Assembly (NCBI GenBank): GCA_025937785.1
Contig: JAICQQ010000034.1
Location: 1 to 55,533 of the forward strand
Direction: 5' to 3'
Source of the DNA: Polyangiaceae bacterium
GTDB taxonomy: Bacteria > Myxococcota_A > Polyangia > Polyangiales > Polyangiaceae
DNA: 55,533 nt
The notes under the pieces were generated by a model. It had not been told where the DNA came from. It worked only from the letters and a program-made list of their open reading frames with translations, and ran no database searches. The translations under genes were made by a program, and so were the position numbers. Of this stretch, positions 26,784 to 35,071 are shown in pieces (position 1 is the stretch's first letter; the number at the start of each line of letters is the position of its first letter).

Positions 26784-27632
26784 CTAAGGGGAAGCTACGA
26801 TGGGTGTGGCTCGATCGACATGCGAGTGCCCGTTGAGGTGGCGCATCATGGCTACCGCTAGGGGTCCCATTTTGGGATGTTCGGGAATGACCTGGACGTT
26901 GACTCCGCGTGACTGGAGCACCGCCGAGCACTTGGGACCGACAGCGCCGACGACCACTCGTTCGTTGAGGGCGCGCACGAGCGATCGGTCGAGCCGCATG
27001 TCTTCCGCCACCTTCATCAGATGTCGGAATTGAATCTGGCAGGTGATGCCCAGGCCATGGATCTCGCGATCCACGATGCGCTTGACCAGATCTTGCAGTG
27101 GCGTCACGTCCTCGGGCATCAGCCAGCGATACAGCCAAAATTCCTCGAGATCGGCCTGCCAGGCGAGCAGCGTCTCGGCCAGCGTGTCGCTGCGCTCGCC
27201 ATAGTGAAACAGCAAGACCCGCTTGTGCGCCATGTCGATGCCGCTCATCGCGTCGAGCACTTCGGCGGCGGTGAATGGTTCGCGCGCCGACAGGGTCGGA
27301 GGCAGTCCGAAACCGCGCAACGCGGCGGTCGGCTTGGGGCCACGGCAGACGGAGGTCACCTGCTGCAGCGCCTTGACCAGGTTGGGACGGCGACCGGTTT
27401 GCTCCGCGGCTTCGAAGAGCAGCGAGACGGCAACGCCCGTCATGAAGATGACGATGTCATAGCGACCGGCGTCCAGATCATCGAAGAGCTTGCGCGCTGC
27501 GGCCAGGGTCAGCTCGGGCGACTCACGGACGGCCGGCACGGAGAGCGGGTTGCCGCCATGTTTCGCGATCAGCCGCGCGAGCTCGCTGCTCATGCGTGAT
27601 TCCAAGAGTGCCACGATAGGACCGGTGACCAT
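26784..27632 (-). CDS. hemD: Uroporphyrinogen-III synthase
   Basis: 282 residues. The two-domain HemD pattern is visible: I-V-A-L-L-E-S-R-M-S-S-E-L-A-R-L at the N-terminus, D-I-V-I-F-M-T-G-V-A-V (equivalent of the usual I-F-T-S-x-N-A-V), and Y-R-W-L-M-P-E-D before the second domain. The C-terminal V-V-V-G-A-V-G-P-K-C-S-A-V-L and H-P-K-M-G-P-L-A-V are typical. It closes hydroxymethylbilane to uroporphyrinogen III, the branch point for siroheme. Placement just before nirB suggests supply of siroheme for NirB rather than bulk heme synthesis. AAGGAG lies 4 nt before the ATG. A near-consensus sigma-54 promoter sits immediately upstream. Confidence 0.88.
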   Translation of the reverse strand: MVTGPIVALLESRMSSELARLIAKHGGNPLSVPAVRESPELTLAAARKLFDDLDAGRYDIVIFMTGVAVSLLFEAAEQTGRRPNLVKALQQVTSVCRGPKPTAALRGFGLPPTLSAREPFTAAEVLDAMSGIDMAHKRVLLFHYGERSDTLAETLLAWQADLEEFWLYRWLMPEDVTPLQDLVKRIVDREIHGLGITCQIQFRHLMKVAEDMRLDRSLVRALNERVVVGAVGPKCSAVLQSRGVNVQVIPEHPKMGPLAVAMMRHLNGHSHVDRATPIVASP

Positions 27633-27645
27633 GAAGCTCCTTGTT

Positions 27646-27661
27646 AGCAGCTAGCGTGCCA
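27646..27661 (-). promoter_or_regulatory. Sigma-54 (-24/-12) promoter upstream of hemD
   Basis: The minus strand reads TGGCACGCTAGCTGCT. Against the consensus TGGCACG-N4-TTGC[AT] only one base differs, and the invariant GG-N10-GC spacing is exact. The predicted transcript start (~27635) falls only about 3 nt before the hemD ATG, so the transcript would be nearly leaderless and would lose the AAGGAG site. That geometry is the main doubt. Confidence 0.55.
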
Positions 27662-27834
27662 TGCACTAAAACCAGCAGGATTCGAGCCGCGTGAACCTTG
27701 CCGCAACACAGCGAACCGTCGCGGCGACGAGCGGTATGACAATTTCGTCCGGATTGCGCTTTTTGGCCGACGTTTTTGTGAGCAACTCAGCGTTACTCGT
27801 ACGTTTCTTCTGCGTTTCGTCCGTGAAAGGCCTG

Positions 27835-27850
27835 GGCGCTTCTGGTGCCA
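27835..27850 (-). promoter_or_regulatory. Weaker sigma-54-like element between the activator gene and hemD
   Basis: The minus strand reads TGGCACCAGAAGCGCC. The TGGCAC block and the GG-N10-GC spacing are right, but the -12 block matches only at GC. It would start transcription near 27824, leaving a normal-length leader before hemD. Confidence 0.3.
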
Positions 27851-27886
27851 GAGCAGCGTGAACGCGACGGCAGCGCTCGACGCGAA

Positions 27887-29464
27887 CTAGTGATTGCGGA
27901 AGCTGCCCGTGTCGATCTCGTATTTGCCTGCTTTGTAGCGAATCACTCGCTCGGACGTGCCCAGCGCGCGTGCGGCGCGCGCGACGTTGCCGCGTTCTTT
28001 GCTGAGCGCTTCGGTGATCAGGCGGCGTTCCAGGTTTGCAACCGCTTCACTCAACGAAAGCTGGCGAGTGGGGGTGACTTCGCTGGCCTTCAGCGTGTCC
28101 GGAAAGTGCTGCTCGCGAATCACCGAGCCGTCACAGACCACCACCGAACGTTCGATGACGTTTTCGAGCTCGCGGACGTTGCCAGGCCAATCGTACTGGC
28201 ACAGCAGGTCGACCGCTCCGCTAGACAGGCGTGTCACTGCGCACGCGTGTTCGACGGCGTACTTGGCCAGAAAATACTCCGCGAGCGCGGGGATATCGGC
28301 GCGCCGGTTACGAAGCGAGGGTAGGGTGATACTGAAGACGTTCAGGCGGTAGTACAGGTCTTCGCGGAAGCAACCTTCGGCGACCGCTTTCTCCATGTCC
28401 TTGTTGGTTGCCGTGACGATGCGCACGTCGGTGTGGAGAGTTTCGGTGCCGCCGAGTCGCTCGAACTCGCGCGATTGCAAGACGCGCAGCAACTTGGCCT
28501 GAGTCGTCAGCGTGATCTCGCCGATCTCGTCCAAAAACAAGGTCCCGCCCTCGGCGAGTTCGAAGCGCCCCTTGCGCCTGGAATGTGCTCCCGTGAAAGC
28601 GCCGCGTTCATGGCCGAAGAGCTCGGATTCGAAGAGGGACTCGGGCAGCGCGGCGCAATTCACCTTTACGAAGGGGGCGCTCGCCCGCGGCGAGTTCGCG
28701 TGGATCGCTTGCGCCACCAACTCTTTTCCGGTGCCCGATTCACCCCGCAACAGCGCCGTGGCGTTGGTGCGCGCCACCTGCCCGATTTGTTCGTAGATCT
28801 GACGCATCGCCGGGCTCGCGCCGATCATGTTCGAGTACTCGAAGACGGTGCGGCTGCGCGCCGGCGCGGAAGCTTCGGGCTTCGTCTCGTCCGGCTGCGG
28901 TTTGGGCTTGGTGGCACCGAGCGCCCCGGCGATGAGGTCCGTCACCAGCGTGACGGCGCGGATCCTGTCGGAGAAACCGCTGGTGGCCGGGCTGCGAAAG
29001 TACGCGGAGACCGTGCCGACTTGGACGTTATTGCTGCGCACGGGCAATGCCACCAAGCACCAAGGCAGCTCCGCCCACTCTACCGGATCGGCCAGCTCGC
29101 TCAACGCCATGGGATCCTGACGCACCGCCGGGATCACCATCGGCCGACCATTTTGACAAACTCGCCCGGCCACACCATCGCCGAACTTGGGGAGAAACTG
29201 ATCGTCCGCCACGCCATAGGTCGCGGCCACCCGGAGCTCGGAACTTGTCGGAGTCACCAGGAACAACGCCGCACGTCCAATGCCCACGTGGCGATCGAAA
29301 GCTTCCATACCCTGTCTGAAGGCTTCGGCCAGCTCGAGGTTCGTGAGCGCTCGCTCCAAAAGCGCGGCAGCGAGCGTATGAGCGTGGCCGTCGGCAGTCG
29401 GCCGTTCTGAAGAGGGGGGCAACCGGGGCATGTTGGCTGCGCTGACTGGCATCAACAGCACCAT
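27887..29464 (-). CDS. Sigma-54-dependent activator: GAF, AAA+, Fis-type HTH
   Basis: 525 residues from ATG 29464; the frame is open further upstream and the exact start is uncertain. Residues ~35-185 form a GAF sensor domain. The AAA+ domain has Walker A G-E-S-G-T-G-K-E (241-248), the sigma-54 contact loop G-A-F-T-G-A (288-293) and Walker B L-F-L-D-E-I-G-E. The C-terminus has a Fis-type helix-turn-helix (N-V-A-R-A-A-R-A-L-G-T-S-E-R-V-I-R-Y-K). The overall plan resembles NifA and NorR. It sits between the porin and hemD-nirBD-nasA genes on the same strand, and both flanking transcription units carry sigma-54-type promoters, so it most likely activates them. The GAF ligand (nitrate, nitrite, NO or a 2-oxoglutarate-like signal) cannot be read from the sequence. 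Confidence 0.85.
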   Translation of the reverse strand: MVLLMPVSAANMPRLPPSSERPTADGHAHTLAAALLERALTNLELAEAFRQGMEAFDRHVGIGRAALFLVTPTSSELRVAATYGVADDQFLPKFGDGVAGRVCQNGRPMVIPAVRQDPMALSELADPVEWAELPWCLVALPVRSNNVQVGTVSAYFRSPATSGFSDRIRAVTLVTDLIAGALGATKPKPQPDETKPEASAPARSRTVFEYSNMIGASPAMRQIYEQIGQVARTNATALLRGESGTGKELVAQAIHANSPRASAPFVKVNCAALPESLFESELFGHERGAFTGAHSRRKGRFELAEGGTLFLDEIGEITLTTQAKLLRVLQSREFERLGGTETLHTDVRIVTATNKDMEKAVAEGCFREDLYYRLNVFSITLPSLRNRRADIPALAEYFLAKYAVEHACAVTRLSSGAVDLLCQYDWPGNVRELENVIERSVVVCDGSVIREQHFPDTLKASEVTPTRQLSLSEAVANLERRLITEALSKERGNVARAARALGTSERVIRYKAGKYEIDTGSFRNH

Positions 29465-29539
29465 GCCCCAGTCTGTCTTGCGGCAATGTTTCGTACATGT
29501 AGCGCGCACGTTGTGACGCAGCGTGAGCTTCGGGGTGAT

Positions 29540-29553
29540 CCTGACCAATCAGG
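29540..29553. promoter_or_regulatory. Inverted repeat upstream of the sigma-54 activator gene
   Basis: CCTGACCAATCAGG: perfect 5-bp arms around CCAA, 76 nt before the chosen activator start and in the gap after the porin gene. It could be an autoregulatory site; no consensus was matched. Confidence 0.3.
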
Positions 29554-29590
29554 GCTATCCCCTGCGTCCAGCGAGCCTGCCGGCCTCGAG

Positions 29591-31186
29591 TCACTTGAAG
29601 TCGTAACCGAACTGCATCTCGAAATAATGCATCGCTTTCTCGGCATTCTCCGCGCTGACCGTGGCGCTCTCCCAGTAATCCTCGTTCGGCAAGAACACGG
29701 CATACATGCCGCGAACGCTGGCACCACCGCCCAGAGCGTACAGAATCTGGCTGTCGATTTCGGAGCCCATGGCGCCTTCTTTTCCGGGTGGCATTTCCGG
29801 GCGCTTGAAGTAGAACGCATCGACTGAGAGCTTGAGTGGCTCGATGGGCGCGTATAGCACATGCAGCACCCCGCTCATGATATTAGTGCGGGCACCCACG
29901 ATGTCCGCCCAGCCCAGCCACTTGTGAGCCGTTGGATAGAGTTGGTTCCAGCCTTCGTCTTTGTCCAGTGTGTCGGGGTTGTTGCCGGAAGCGTAGAGCC
30001 CCTCGACCGCTAGTCGAAAACCCTTGGCGGGATTGATGCCGAGCTCGGCGTCTGCTTGGTACGCAAACTTGTCCAATGCCTCGGGGTCCTGGTTGGTAAA
30101 CGTCGGATTGACAGGGCTCTTGCCAAACTGGATGCCGGTCTCGAGCCGATAGTCCACGAGCGATGTTTTGCCTTTCAGCCGTGCGCCCAGCGTCAGATCG
30201 GTCGTGGGTTCGACCTCGCCGAGGGCGGTGTTCATCGGGTCCATGGGATCGGTGAGCGCCACGTTTTCGTTGCGCGCCGTGGACTGTCCGAGGAAGTAGG
30301 CGTCCAGATCGATGCCTTCGCCGAGCGCGGGGCCGAGGCCCGCGTACACGCCCCAAAAGTACACGTCGCCCTGCACCACGTCCGTGGTCACCGTACGTCC
30401 TTCGTGGATCAGAGTCCCGAAGACGTCGATGTAGAGCGGGCTCTCGCTGGGGGTGATGTGGAGCCGTGCGCCGTTGAACGACCGCCCCAACTCGTTCCAG
30501 TTCAGGTTGCCGATGATGAAAGAGTCCCCGTAGTCCATCATGAAGCGGCCGGCATCCACGCGGGCCGTCGAGCCGCCCACGCTGGCGTAACCTTCGTAAA
30601 GCGTCACTGGGGGCTGATCTCCCACGGTGGTGTTCGCTGGCGTCGTGCCCGTCTCGCCCATGGTGTAGGCCGCCTGCGGCGCGAAGGTGGCGGACGCCTT
30701 CATGTCATTGCCGATATCGAGCGGAGTCGTCTTCACGGTCAGGCGTGCGCGTGAGACGAGGTAGTCGCCCTCGCGATGCAGGCGTGCGTTCGTGGTCAGA
30801 CCGTGATCGTGGTAGCCTCTGCGCAGTTCATAGCGCGTCCAGAACGAGCCGGTGACGGACAGCGGAAGCGCGGGCGCGGCGGGGGCTGCCGCTGGATCGG
30901 GAGCAGGCGTTGCCGCGGCTCCGGGCGCTGGTTCGGGGACGGGCAAGGGTTCTGGCGCAGGTTCTGGAGCCGCGGGAGCGGGTTGTGATGCTGGGGCGGC
31001 AGGCGGCGCTTCGGCGGCCGCTTCGGCGGCGGGCGGACCCTCCGGGACAGGCTCGGCCGCCGGGGGAGGCTCCGCGTCAGGCGGAGGCTCTGCCGGCTGA
31101 GCGCTTGCCCGAGGGGTCACGAATATCCCAGCGAATGCGAAGGTAAGTGTGAGGGGAAGATCGCGAAGGAAGGCGGTGGATTTCAT
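29591..31186 (-). CDS. Outer-membrane beta-barrel porin-like protein with Pro/Ala-rich periplasmic linker
   Basis: 531 residues from ATG 31186, which opens a classical signal peptide (K-S-T-A-F-L-R-D then hydrophobic, cleavage after A-S-A). An ~85-residue Pro/Ala/Glu-rich segment follows and could reach through the periplasm or bind peptidoglycan. The remaining ~410 residues alternate polar and aromatic residues in beta-strand fashion (S-F-W-T-R-Y-E-L-R-R, A-R-V-D-A-G-R-F-M-M-D-Y-G-D-S-F) and end F-E-M-Q-F-G-Y-D-F-K, like an outer-membrane strand. It should be an outer-membrane channel. Its sigma-54 promoter and the adjoining activator and nitrate genes suggest uptake of nitrate or nitrite; this is inference, since the pore residues are unknown. 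Confidence 0.75.
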   Translation of the reverse strand: MKSTAFLRDLPLTLTFAFAGIFVTPRASAQPAEPPPDAEPPPAAEPVPEGPPAAEAAAEAPPAAPASQPAPAAPEPAPEPLPVPEPAPGAAATPAPDPAAAPAAPALPLSVTGSFWTRYELRRGYHDHGLTTNARLHREGDYLVSRARLTVKTTPLDIGNDMKASATFAPQAAYTMGETGTTPANTTVGDQPPVTLYEGYASVGGSTARVDAGRFMMDYGDSFIIGNLNWNELGRSFNGARLHITPSESPLYIDVFGTLIHEGRTVTTDVVQGDVYFWGVYAGLGPALGEGIDLDAYFLGQSTARNENVALTDPMDPMNTALGEVEPTTDLTLGARLKGKTSLVDYRLETGIQFGKSPVNPTFTNQDPEALDKFAYQADAELGINPAKGFRLAVEGLYASGNNPDTLDKDEGWNQLYPTAHKWLGWADIVGARTNIMSGVLHVLYAPIEPLKLSVDAFYFKRPEMPPGKEGAMGSEIDSQILYALGGGASVRGMYAVFLPNEDYWESATVSAENAEKAMHYFEMQFGYDFK

Positions 31187-31765
31187 TTGAAGCGGACCTG
31201 TATTGGCTGGCTGAGTGGGGAGGTAAAGACGTGGGTGCGGGCGACTGACGAGCCACCTCGGTTGCTCTCGTGATGTTCTTGTGAGCAATCGATCGCCCGC
31301 AGCGAAGGCTTGCTCGAGATGGCGCCGGTCAGTTCGCGGTTCGCTCGCCCTATCGCAATCGACGTGCCAAACGCGGAGACACGCACGCCTTCGCGCCACA
31401 AACGCGCGGCGTCCTCGCTTCTCGCGTGGGGAGAAACCGCGCAGACATGTGTGAGACGCGCCGGCGTCACTGCTGCAATCTTCTGGAATGACAGGATTGG
31501 AGCGCCCGTCGCAAACCTGACTTTCACTACACTGGCGCCGGCAGTCTCTGGATCCGGCGACAATTCGCAGGCGGCTGTCACCACGTTTCGGGCCGGGTTA
31601 TTGGCAGAAACTGCTCGGAAAAACCTTCTCGTCACCCGGCTAGGTTGCGAGTTCGTTCCGGTGACGACTGGACACGTACGGCCCCCCTTCCGGTGCGCGG
31701 TCGCGTACTGGTGCCGGGGGCGCTTCTGCGGTACGCTGGCGAGCGGCTTTTGGGAGGAGCTTGAA
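31187..31765. other. 579-nt divergent intergenic region with porin promoter
   Basis: The region separates the porin (minus) from the vWA-like lipoprotein (plus). It contains the sigma-54 promoter of the porin at 31354-31369 and the Shine-Dalgarno sequence of the right-hand gene. Frames are open in places on both strands but have no protein-like content. I found no TGT-N10-ACA upstream activator site in the part where a NifA-type activator would be expected to bind. Confidence 0.5.
31354..31369 (-). promoter_or_regulatory. Sigma-54 (-24/-12) promoter upstream of the porin gene
   Basis: The minus strand reads TGGCACGTCGATTGCG. All eleven conserved positions of TGGCACG-N4-TTGC match and the GG-N10-GC spacing is exact; only the last, less conserved base differs. 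The predicted start (~31343) gives a 157-nt leader before the porin ATG at 31186. The next gene on the strand is the sigma-54 activator. Confidence 0.75.
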
Positions 31766-34348
31766 ATGACGTGTGAGATCTGGGCGGGGCGTGCGCTGCT
31801 CGTGGCGCGCTGGGGCGGGAGCATACTGGTGGGGGCGGCGGTTCTGGCTTGCGGTGGGACCGACCGAAACGAGCGCGACGACGCAGCGAACGACGCTGCG
31901 GTGAGCACGAGCGCAGGCGGCAGCGCTGCGGGCGCCGCCACGGGCGCTGGCGCTACCGGCGGGACGCTCGGCGACGCCGGTAGCTCGAGCGGCGACGTTA
32001 CCAGCGCTGGAGCTGCGGGTGGTGCCGGCGGCAGCCCGAATCACGGAGGCAGCGGCGGCACTGCAGCGGGTGGCAGCGGCGGCAGTGGCGGCTCGAACGG
32101 TGGGGGTGGCAGCGGCGGCAGTGGCGGCAGTGGCGGCAGCGGCGGCAGCGGCGGCTCGAACGGTGGGGGGGGCAGCGCAGGTGCAGGACCGGCGGGGCCG
32201 GTGACCAGTGTGCCCCTCGTCGGAGGTGACACCGAAAAGGTCGATCTGTTGTTCGTGATCGACAACTCGATCTCGATGGCGGACAAGCAGGAGCTGTTTC
32301 AGACGGCGGTCCCGACGTTGGTCGAGCGCTTGCTGAACCCGGTGTGCGTGTCCTTGACGCAACCGGGCGACGTCACTCCTGTCGAGAGCCCGAGCACGGC
32401 GTGTCCGAGCGGCTACGAACGCGATTTCGTCCCGCTGACGGACGTGCACATCGGCGTCATCTCCACTTCACTCGGCGGGCACGGCGGTGACTTTTGTAGT
32501 CCGGAAAGTCCCGCTCGTTGGAACGAGACCCAGAACGACAGGGGGCGTCTGCTGCCGAGCGTGCGTCCGGATTTGGAGCTGGCGAGCTTTCGCGATCTGG
32601 GGTTCCTCGCGTGGAACCCCGGTGGCGTCGAAGACCCCCTAGATGAGGCCGAAGTCTCCGATCTCGTCAGCGCGTTTCAGGCGCAGGTGGTGGCAGCGGG
32701 CGAAATCGGCTGCGGCTACGAAGCTCCGCTCGAGGCGTGGTATCGCTTTCTGGTCGACCCGGCGCCCGCCCTCGATATCGTGCTGGAGGCCAATTCTGCG
32801 CGGCCCGCCACGGACGCTGCCGGAGCGATCGTCGTGGACGAGGTGGTGTTGGCCCAGCGTGCGGCGTTCTTGCGTCCCCATTCCGTGGTCGCCATCATCG
32901 TGCTCACGGACGAAAATGACTGCTCCGTCGTCGACCGCGGCATCGGTTGGTTGACGGCTGCGGGTACGGTCAACGGCTCGTCCTTCAACATGCCCGCCGT
33001 CACCACCACGTGCGACACCGATCCCAACGACCCCTGCTGCCGATCGTGTGGCGTGAGCTCGTCAGTCGCGGACTGCCCACCGCTGGCTGAAGACGCGAAT
33101 TGCCAAGCGGGGCGGCCCTCCGGCAGCGACGCCCTCAACCTGCGCTGCTACAACCAGAAGCAGCGGTTCGGGTTCGATCTGTTGTACCCCGTCGAGCGTT
33201 ACGTCGACGCTCTCACCGAGCCGACCGTCGTCGACAGTACGGACTGTGACGCCGACGGCTGCGCGGTGGTGCCGAACCCCCTCTTCGTCCAAGGGAACTA
33301 CGTCCGCTCGCCGTCGCGGGTCGTGCTCACCGGCATCGTCGGCGTACCGTGGCAAGATCTCGCCACCCCCGAGAGCCTGACGGGTGGCCAGCTCGAGTAC
33401 ATGACGCCTGAAGAGCTCGTGGCGAACGGACGCTGGGAAATGATCCTCGGCGATCCCGACGAGCGGGTGCCGCCGAGCGATCCGCTGATGATCGAGAGCT
33501 CCGATCCGCGCTCGGGCACCCACCCGATTACCGGCGAAGCGCTGGCCCCTGAGACCTCGACCGACCCCAGCGAGAACGCGATCAATGGCCACGAAACCGT
33601 CAACGTCAACAACGACCTGCAGTACGCTTGCATCTTCCCGCTGCGGACGCCGCGCGATTGCAGTGATACGGAGAGCGGGTGCGACTGCCAGCCTGAGGAG
33701 CTCGCGCAAAATTCTCCGCTCTGCAACCCTCCGGAGGGCGGCGCCGCAGGCACCACCCAGTACTTCGGCAAAGCGTATCCCGCCTCGCGCTTGCTGCAGG
33801 TGATCCGGGGACTCGGCCCGCGCGGCATGCCAGCGTCGATCTGTCCGCGTACCACGAGCGGCACTCCCTCCGATCCGAGCTTCGGCTACAACCCCGCGGT
33901 CGACGCGGTGATCCGGCGGGTCGAAGCGGGGCTTGGAGCCTCCTGTGTCACCGAACTCGCCGCGGACGTCTCGAGCACGCTCGCGTGCCGCGTCATCGAG
34001 GTCGGAACCTCCGGCTGTGACTGCGAGGCTGCCGGACGCCGCGCGATCCCAGAGGCGATCGCCGGTGCCGTCGAGGGCGAGCTCTCGGCGCTGTGCGCCG
34101 CCCGCGGCGATGATTGCGCCAGCTACTGCGCGTGCGAGATCGAACCACTCACGGGCGACGCATTGAGCGAATGCACCACCGAGGTGGAGCCCGGGTTCGG
34201 AGACGGCTGGTGTTACATCTCACCGAGTCAGGGTATCGGCTCGGAAGAGCTGGTCGAGCACTGTCCTGTCGGTCAGCAGCGTACGGTGCGCGTGATCGGT
34301 GCCGCCACCGAGCTCGCGCGCACGGAGCTCCGACTCATCTGCGAGTGA
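31766..34348 (+). CDS. vWA-like lipoprotein with long Gly/Ser linker (MIDAS motif DNSIS)
   Basis: 860 residues from ATG 31766, set by GGAGGAGC ending 6 nt upstream. Lipoprotein signal with lipobox V-L-A-C and Cys29. Residues ~45-145 are a Gly/Ser/Asn/Ala spacer with GGSGGSGGS runs. The vWA-like core follows: V-D-L-L-F-V-I-D166-N-S168-I-S170-M-A-D-K-Q is a D-x-S-x-S MIDAS motif, and S-V-V-A-I-I-V-L-T-D-E-N-D-C is the corresponding later strand. It is paralogous to 11296-13152 throughout the core but has an extra ~150-residue C-terminal region with ten or more Cys. The probable location is the cell surface. Ligand unknown. It is convergent with the CxxCH lipoprotein gene, whose stop is 18 nt away. 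Confidence 0.78.
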   Translation: MTCEIWAGRALLVARWGGSILVGAAVLACGGTDRNERDDAANDAAVSTSAGGSAAGAATGAGATGGTLGDAGSSSGDVTSAGAAGGAGGSPNHGGSGGTAAGGSGGSGGSNGGGGSGGSGGSGGSGGSGGSNGGGGSAGAGPAGPVTSVPLVGGDTEKVDLLFVIDNSISMADKQELFQTAVPTLVERLLNPVCVSLTQPGDVTPVESPSTACPSGYERDFVPLTDVHIGVISTSLGGHGGDFCSPESPARWNETQNDRGRLLPSVRPDLELASFRDLGFLAWNPGGVEDPLDEAEVSDLVSAFQAQVVAAGEIGCGYEAPLEAWYRFLVDPAPALDIVLEANSARPATDAAGAIVVDEVVLAQRAAFLRPHSVVAIIVLTDENDCSVVDRGIGWLTAAGTVNGSSFNMPAVTTTCDTDPNDPCCRSCGVSSSVADCPPLAEDANCQAGRPSGSDALNLRCYNQKQRFGFDLLYPVERYVDALTEPTVVDSTDCDADGCAVVPNPLFVQGNYVRSPSRVVLTGIVGVPWQDLATPESLTGGQLEYMTPEELVANGRWEMILGDPDERVPPSDPLMIESSDPRSGTHPITGEALAPETSTDPSENAINGHETVNVNNDLQYACIFPLRTPRDCSDTESGCDCQPEELAQNSPLCNPPEGGAAGTTQYFGKAYPASRLLQVIRGLGPRGMPASICPRTTSGTPSDPSFGYNPAVDAVIRRVEAGLGASCVTELAADVSSTLACRVIEVGTSGCDCEAAGRRAIPEAIAGAVEGELSALCAARGDDCASYCACEIEPLTGDALSECTTEVEPGFGDGWCYISPSQGIGSEELVEHCPVGQQRTVRVIGAATELARTELRLICE
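32041..32180 (+). repeat. Gly/Ser linker repeat in the lipoprotein gene
   Basis: In-frame GGCGGCAGC-type 9-bp units encode Gly-Gly-Ser, interrupted by two near-identical copies of SNGGGGS. The linker follows the lipid anchor and precedes the MIDAS domain. Confidence 0.7.
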
Positions 34349-34366
34349 ACGGCGCTCGCTCGACGA

Positions 34367-34804
34367 TCAGGGGCACGGCAACTCGACCGGCGCTGTGGCG
34401 ACGCACGACTCGTCGTCCTCGGGAGGCGGCGGGGCGTCTTGGTCCACCCACGCGAGCAAGGTGGCCTTCTCGCGGCATGACAAGGGTTCGACGGGTGGAT
34501 CGACTTCGAGCCAGAGCGGCGGCATGAAGTCTCGGTCGATCGCCGCACCCATGTGCTCGTAGCGATTTTCGCGCTGCGTGTCGTCGTAGGACAGCAGCGG
34601 AAACGGCGCGCCATTTTTCTCGGGATCGGTGTGGCACCGCTGGCAGCGCGCTTCGAGGATGGGAGCCACGGCGCACCACGTGAGCTCCATGTTGGAGCCG
34701 CCGCCGTCGGTTTGCTCCCCCTTCGAATTGCCTCCACCGTTTCCACAGCTCGAGGCCACGATCCACGCTCCCAGCAGCCCGAGCGGGCGCAAGCCATTAC
34801 GCAT
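34367..34804 (-). CDS. CxxCH (cytochrome c-like) lipoprotein
   Basis: 145 residues. Signal peptide with Cys20 (A-S-S-C) followed by a Gly/Asn/Ser spacer. A heme c attachment motif C54-Q-R-C57-H58 sits in W-C-A-V-A-P-I-L-E-A-R-C-Q-R-C-H-T-D, an arrangement common in small mono-heme domains that form the N-terminal part of larger secreted proteins. M94 in F-M-P-P could be the distal heme ligand. Heme would be attached in the periplasm. No redox partner is encoded next to it, although the Gly-rich protein at 36826 also has a CxxCH. It is convergent with the vWA-like gene and divergent from GH130. Confidence 0.72.
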   Translation of the reverse strand: MRNGLRPLGLLGAWIVASSCGNGGGNSKGEQTDGGGSNMELTWCAVAPILEARCQRCHTDPEKNGAPFPLLSYDDTQRENRYEHMGAAIDRDFMPPLWLEVDPPVEPLSCREKATLLAWVDQDAPPPPEDDESCVATAPVELPCP

Positions 34805-35003
34805 TACCGGACGTTATAGGCGAGGGCGGACGACTGCTCCAGCCCGCGGTCGTGAGGGTGCTACGACCTCGGGACAACCGGGGTGTTTGTGGCGATCACC
34901 CACCCTGTCCGGGCCGCCGTTCTTCCGCAATCCGAACGGTTCCTCGCGGAGTCCCCGCTGGAAGCAGGTAGGTGTGGGTGCGAAGGTTGCCGCTGGCGGC
35001 GGA

Positions 35004-35021
35004 GACTAAATCGTTTTAGTC
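35004..35021. promoter_or_regulatory. LacI-type operator upstream of GH130
   Basis: GACTAAATCGTTTTAGTC: perfect 7-bp arms with a 4-nt centre containing CG, the even-length CG-centred architecture of LacI-family operators. It lies 51 nt before the GH130 start in the divergent intergenic region. No LacI-family gene is present in the window, so the repressor would be encoded elsewhere. Confidence 0.55.
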
Positions 35022-35071
35022 GCAGGCTGACTGCGGCGCTGTCTCGCCAGCGACGGACCCAACCCACGCCC

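Noticed and set aside
26805..26820. TGT-N10-ACA, a NifA-type upstream activator pattern
   Set aside because: It lies inside the hemD coding sequence, and no sigma-54 element follows at the right distance; six fixed bases are expected by chance in a window this size.
26578..27138. N-terminal extension of the nirB frame
   Set aside because: NirB homology begins at about the GTG at 26577, which has its own ribosome site; the extension overlaps the end of hemD and has no domain.
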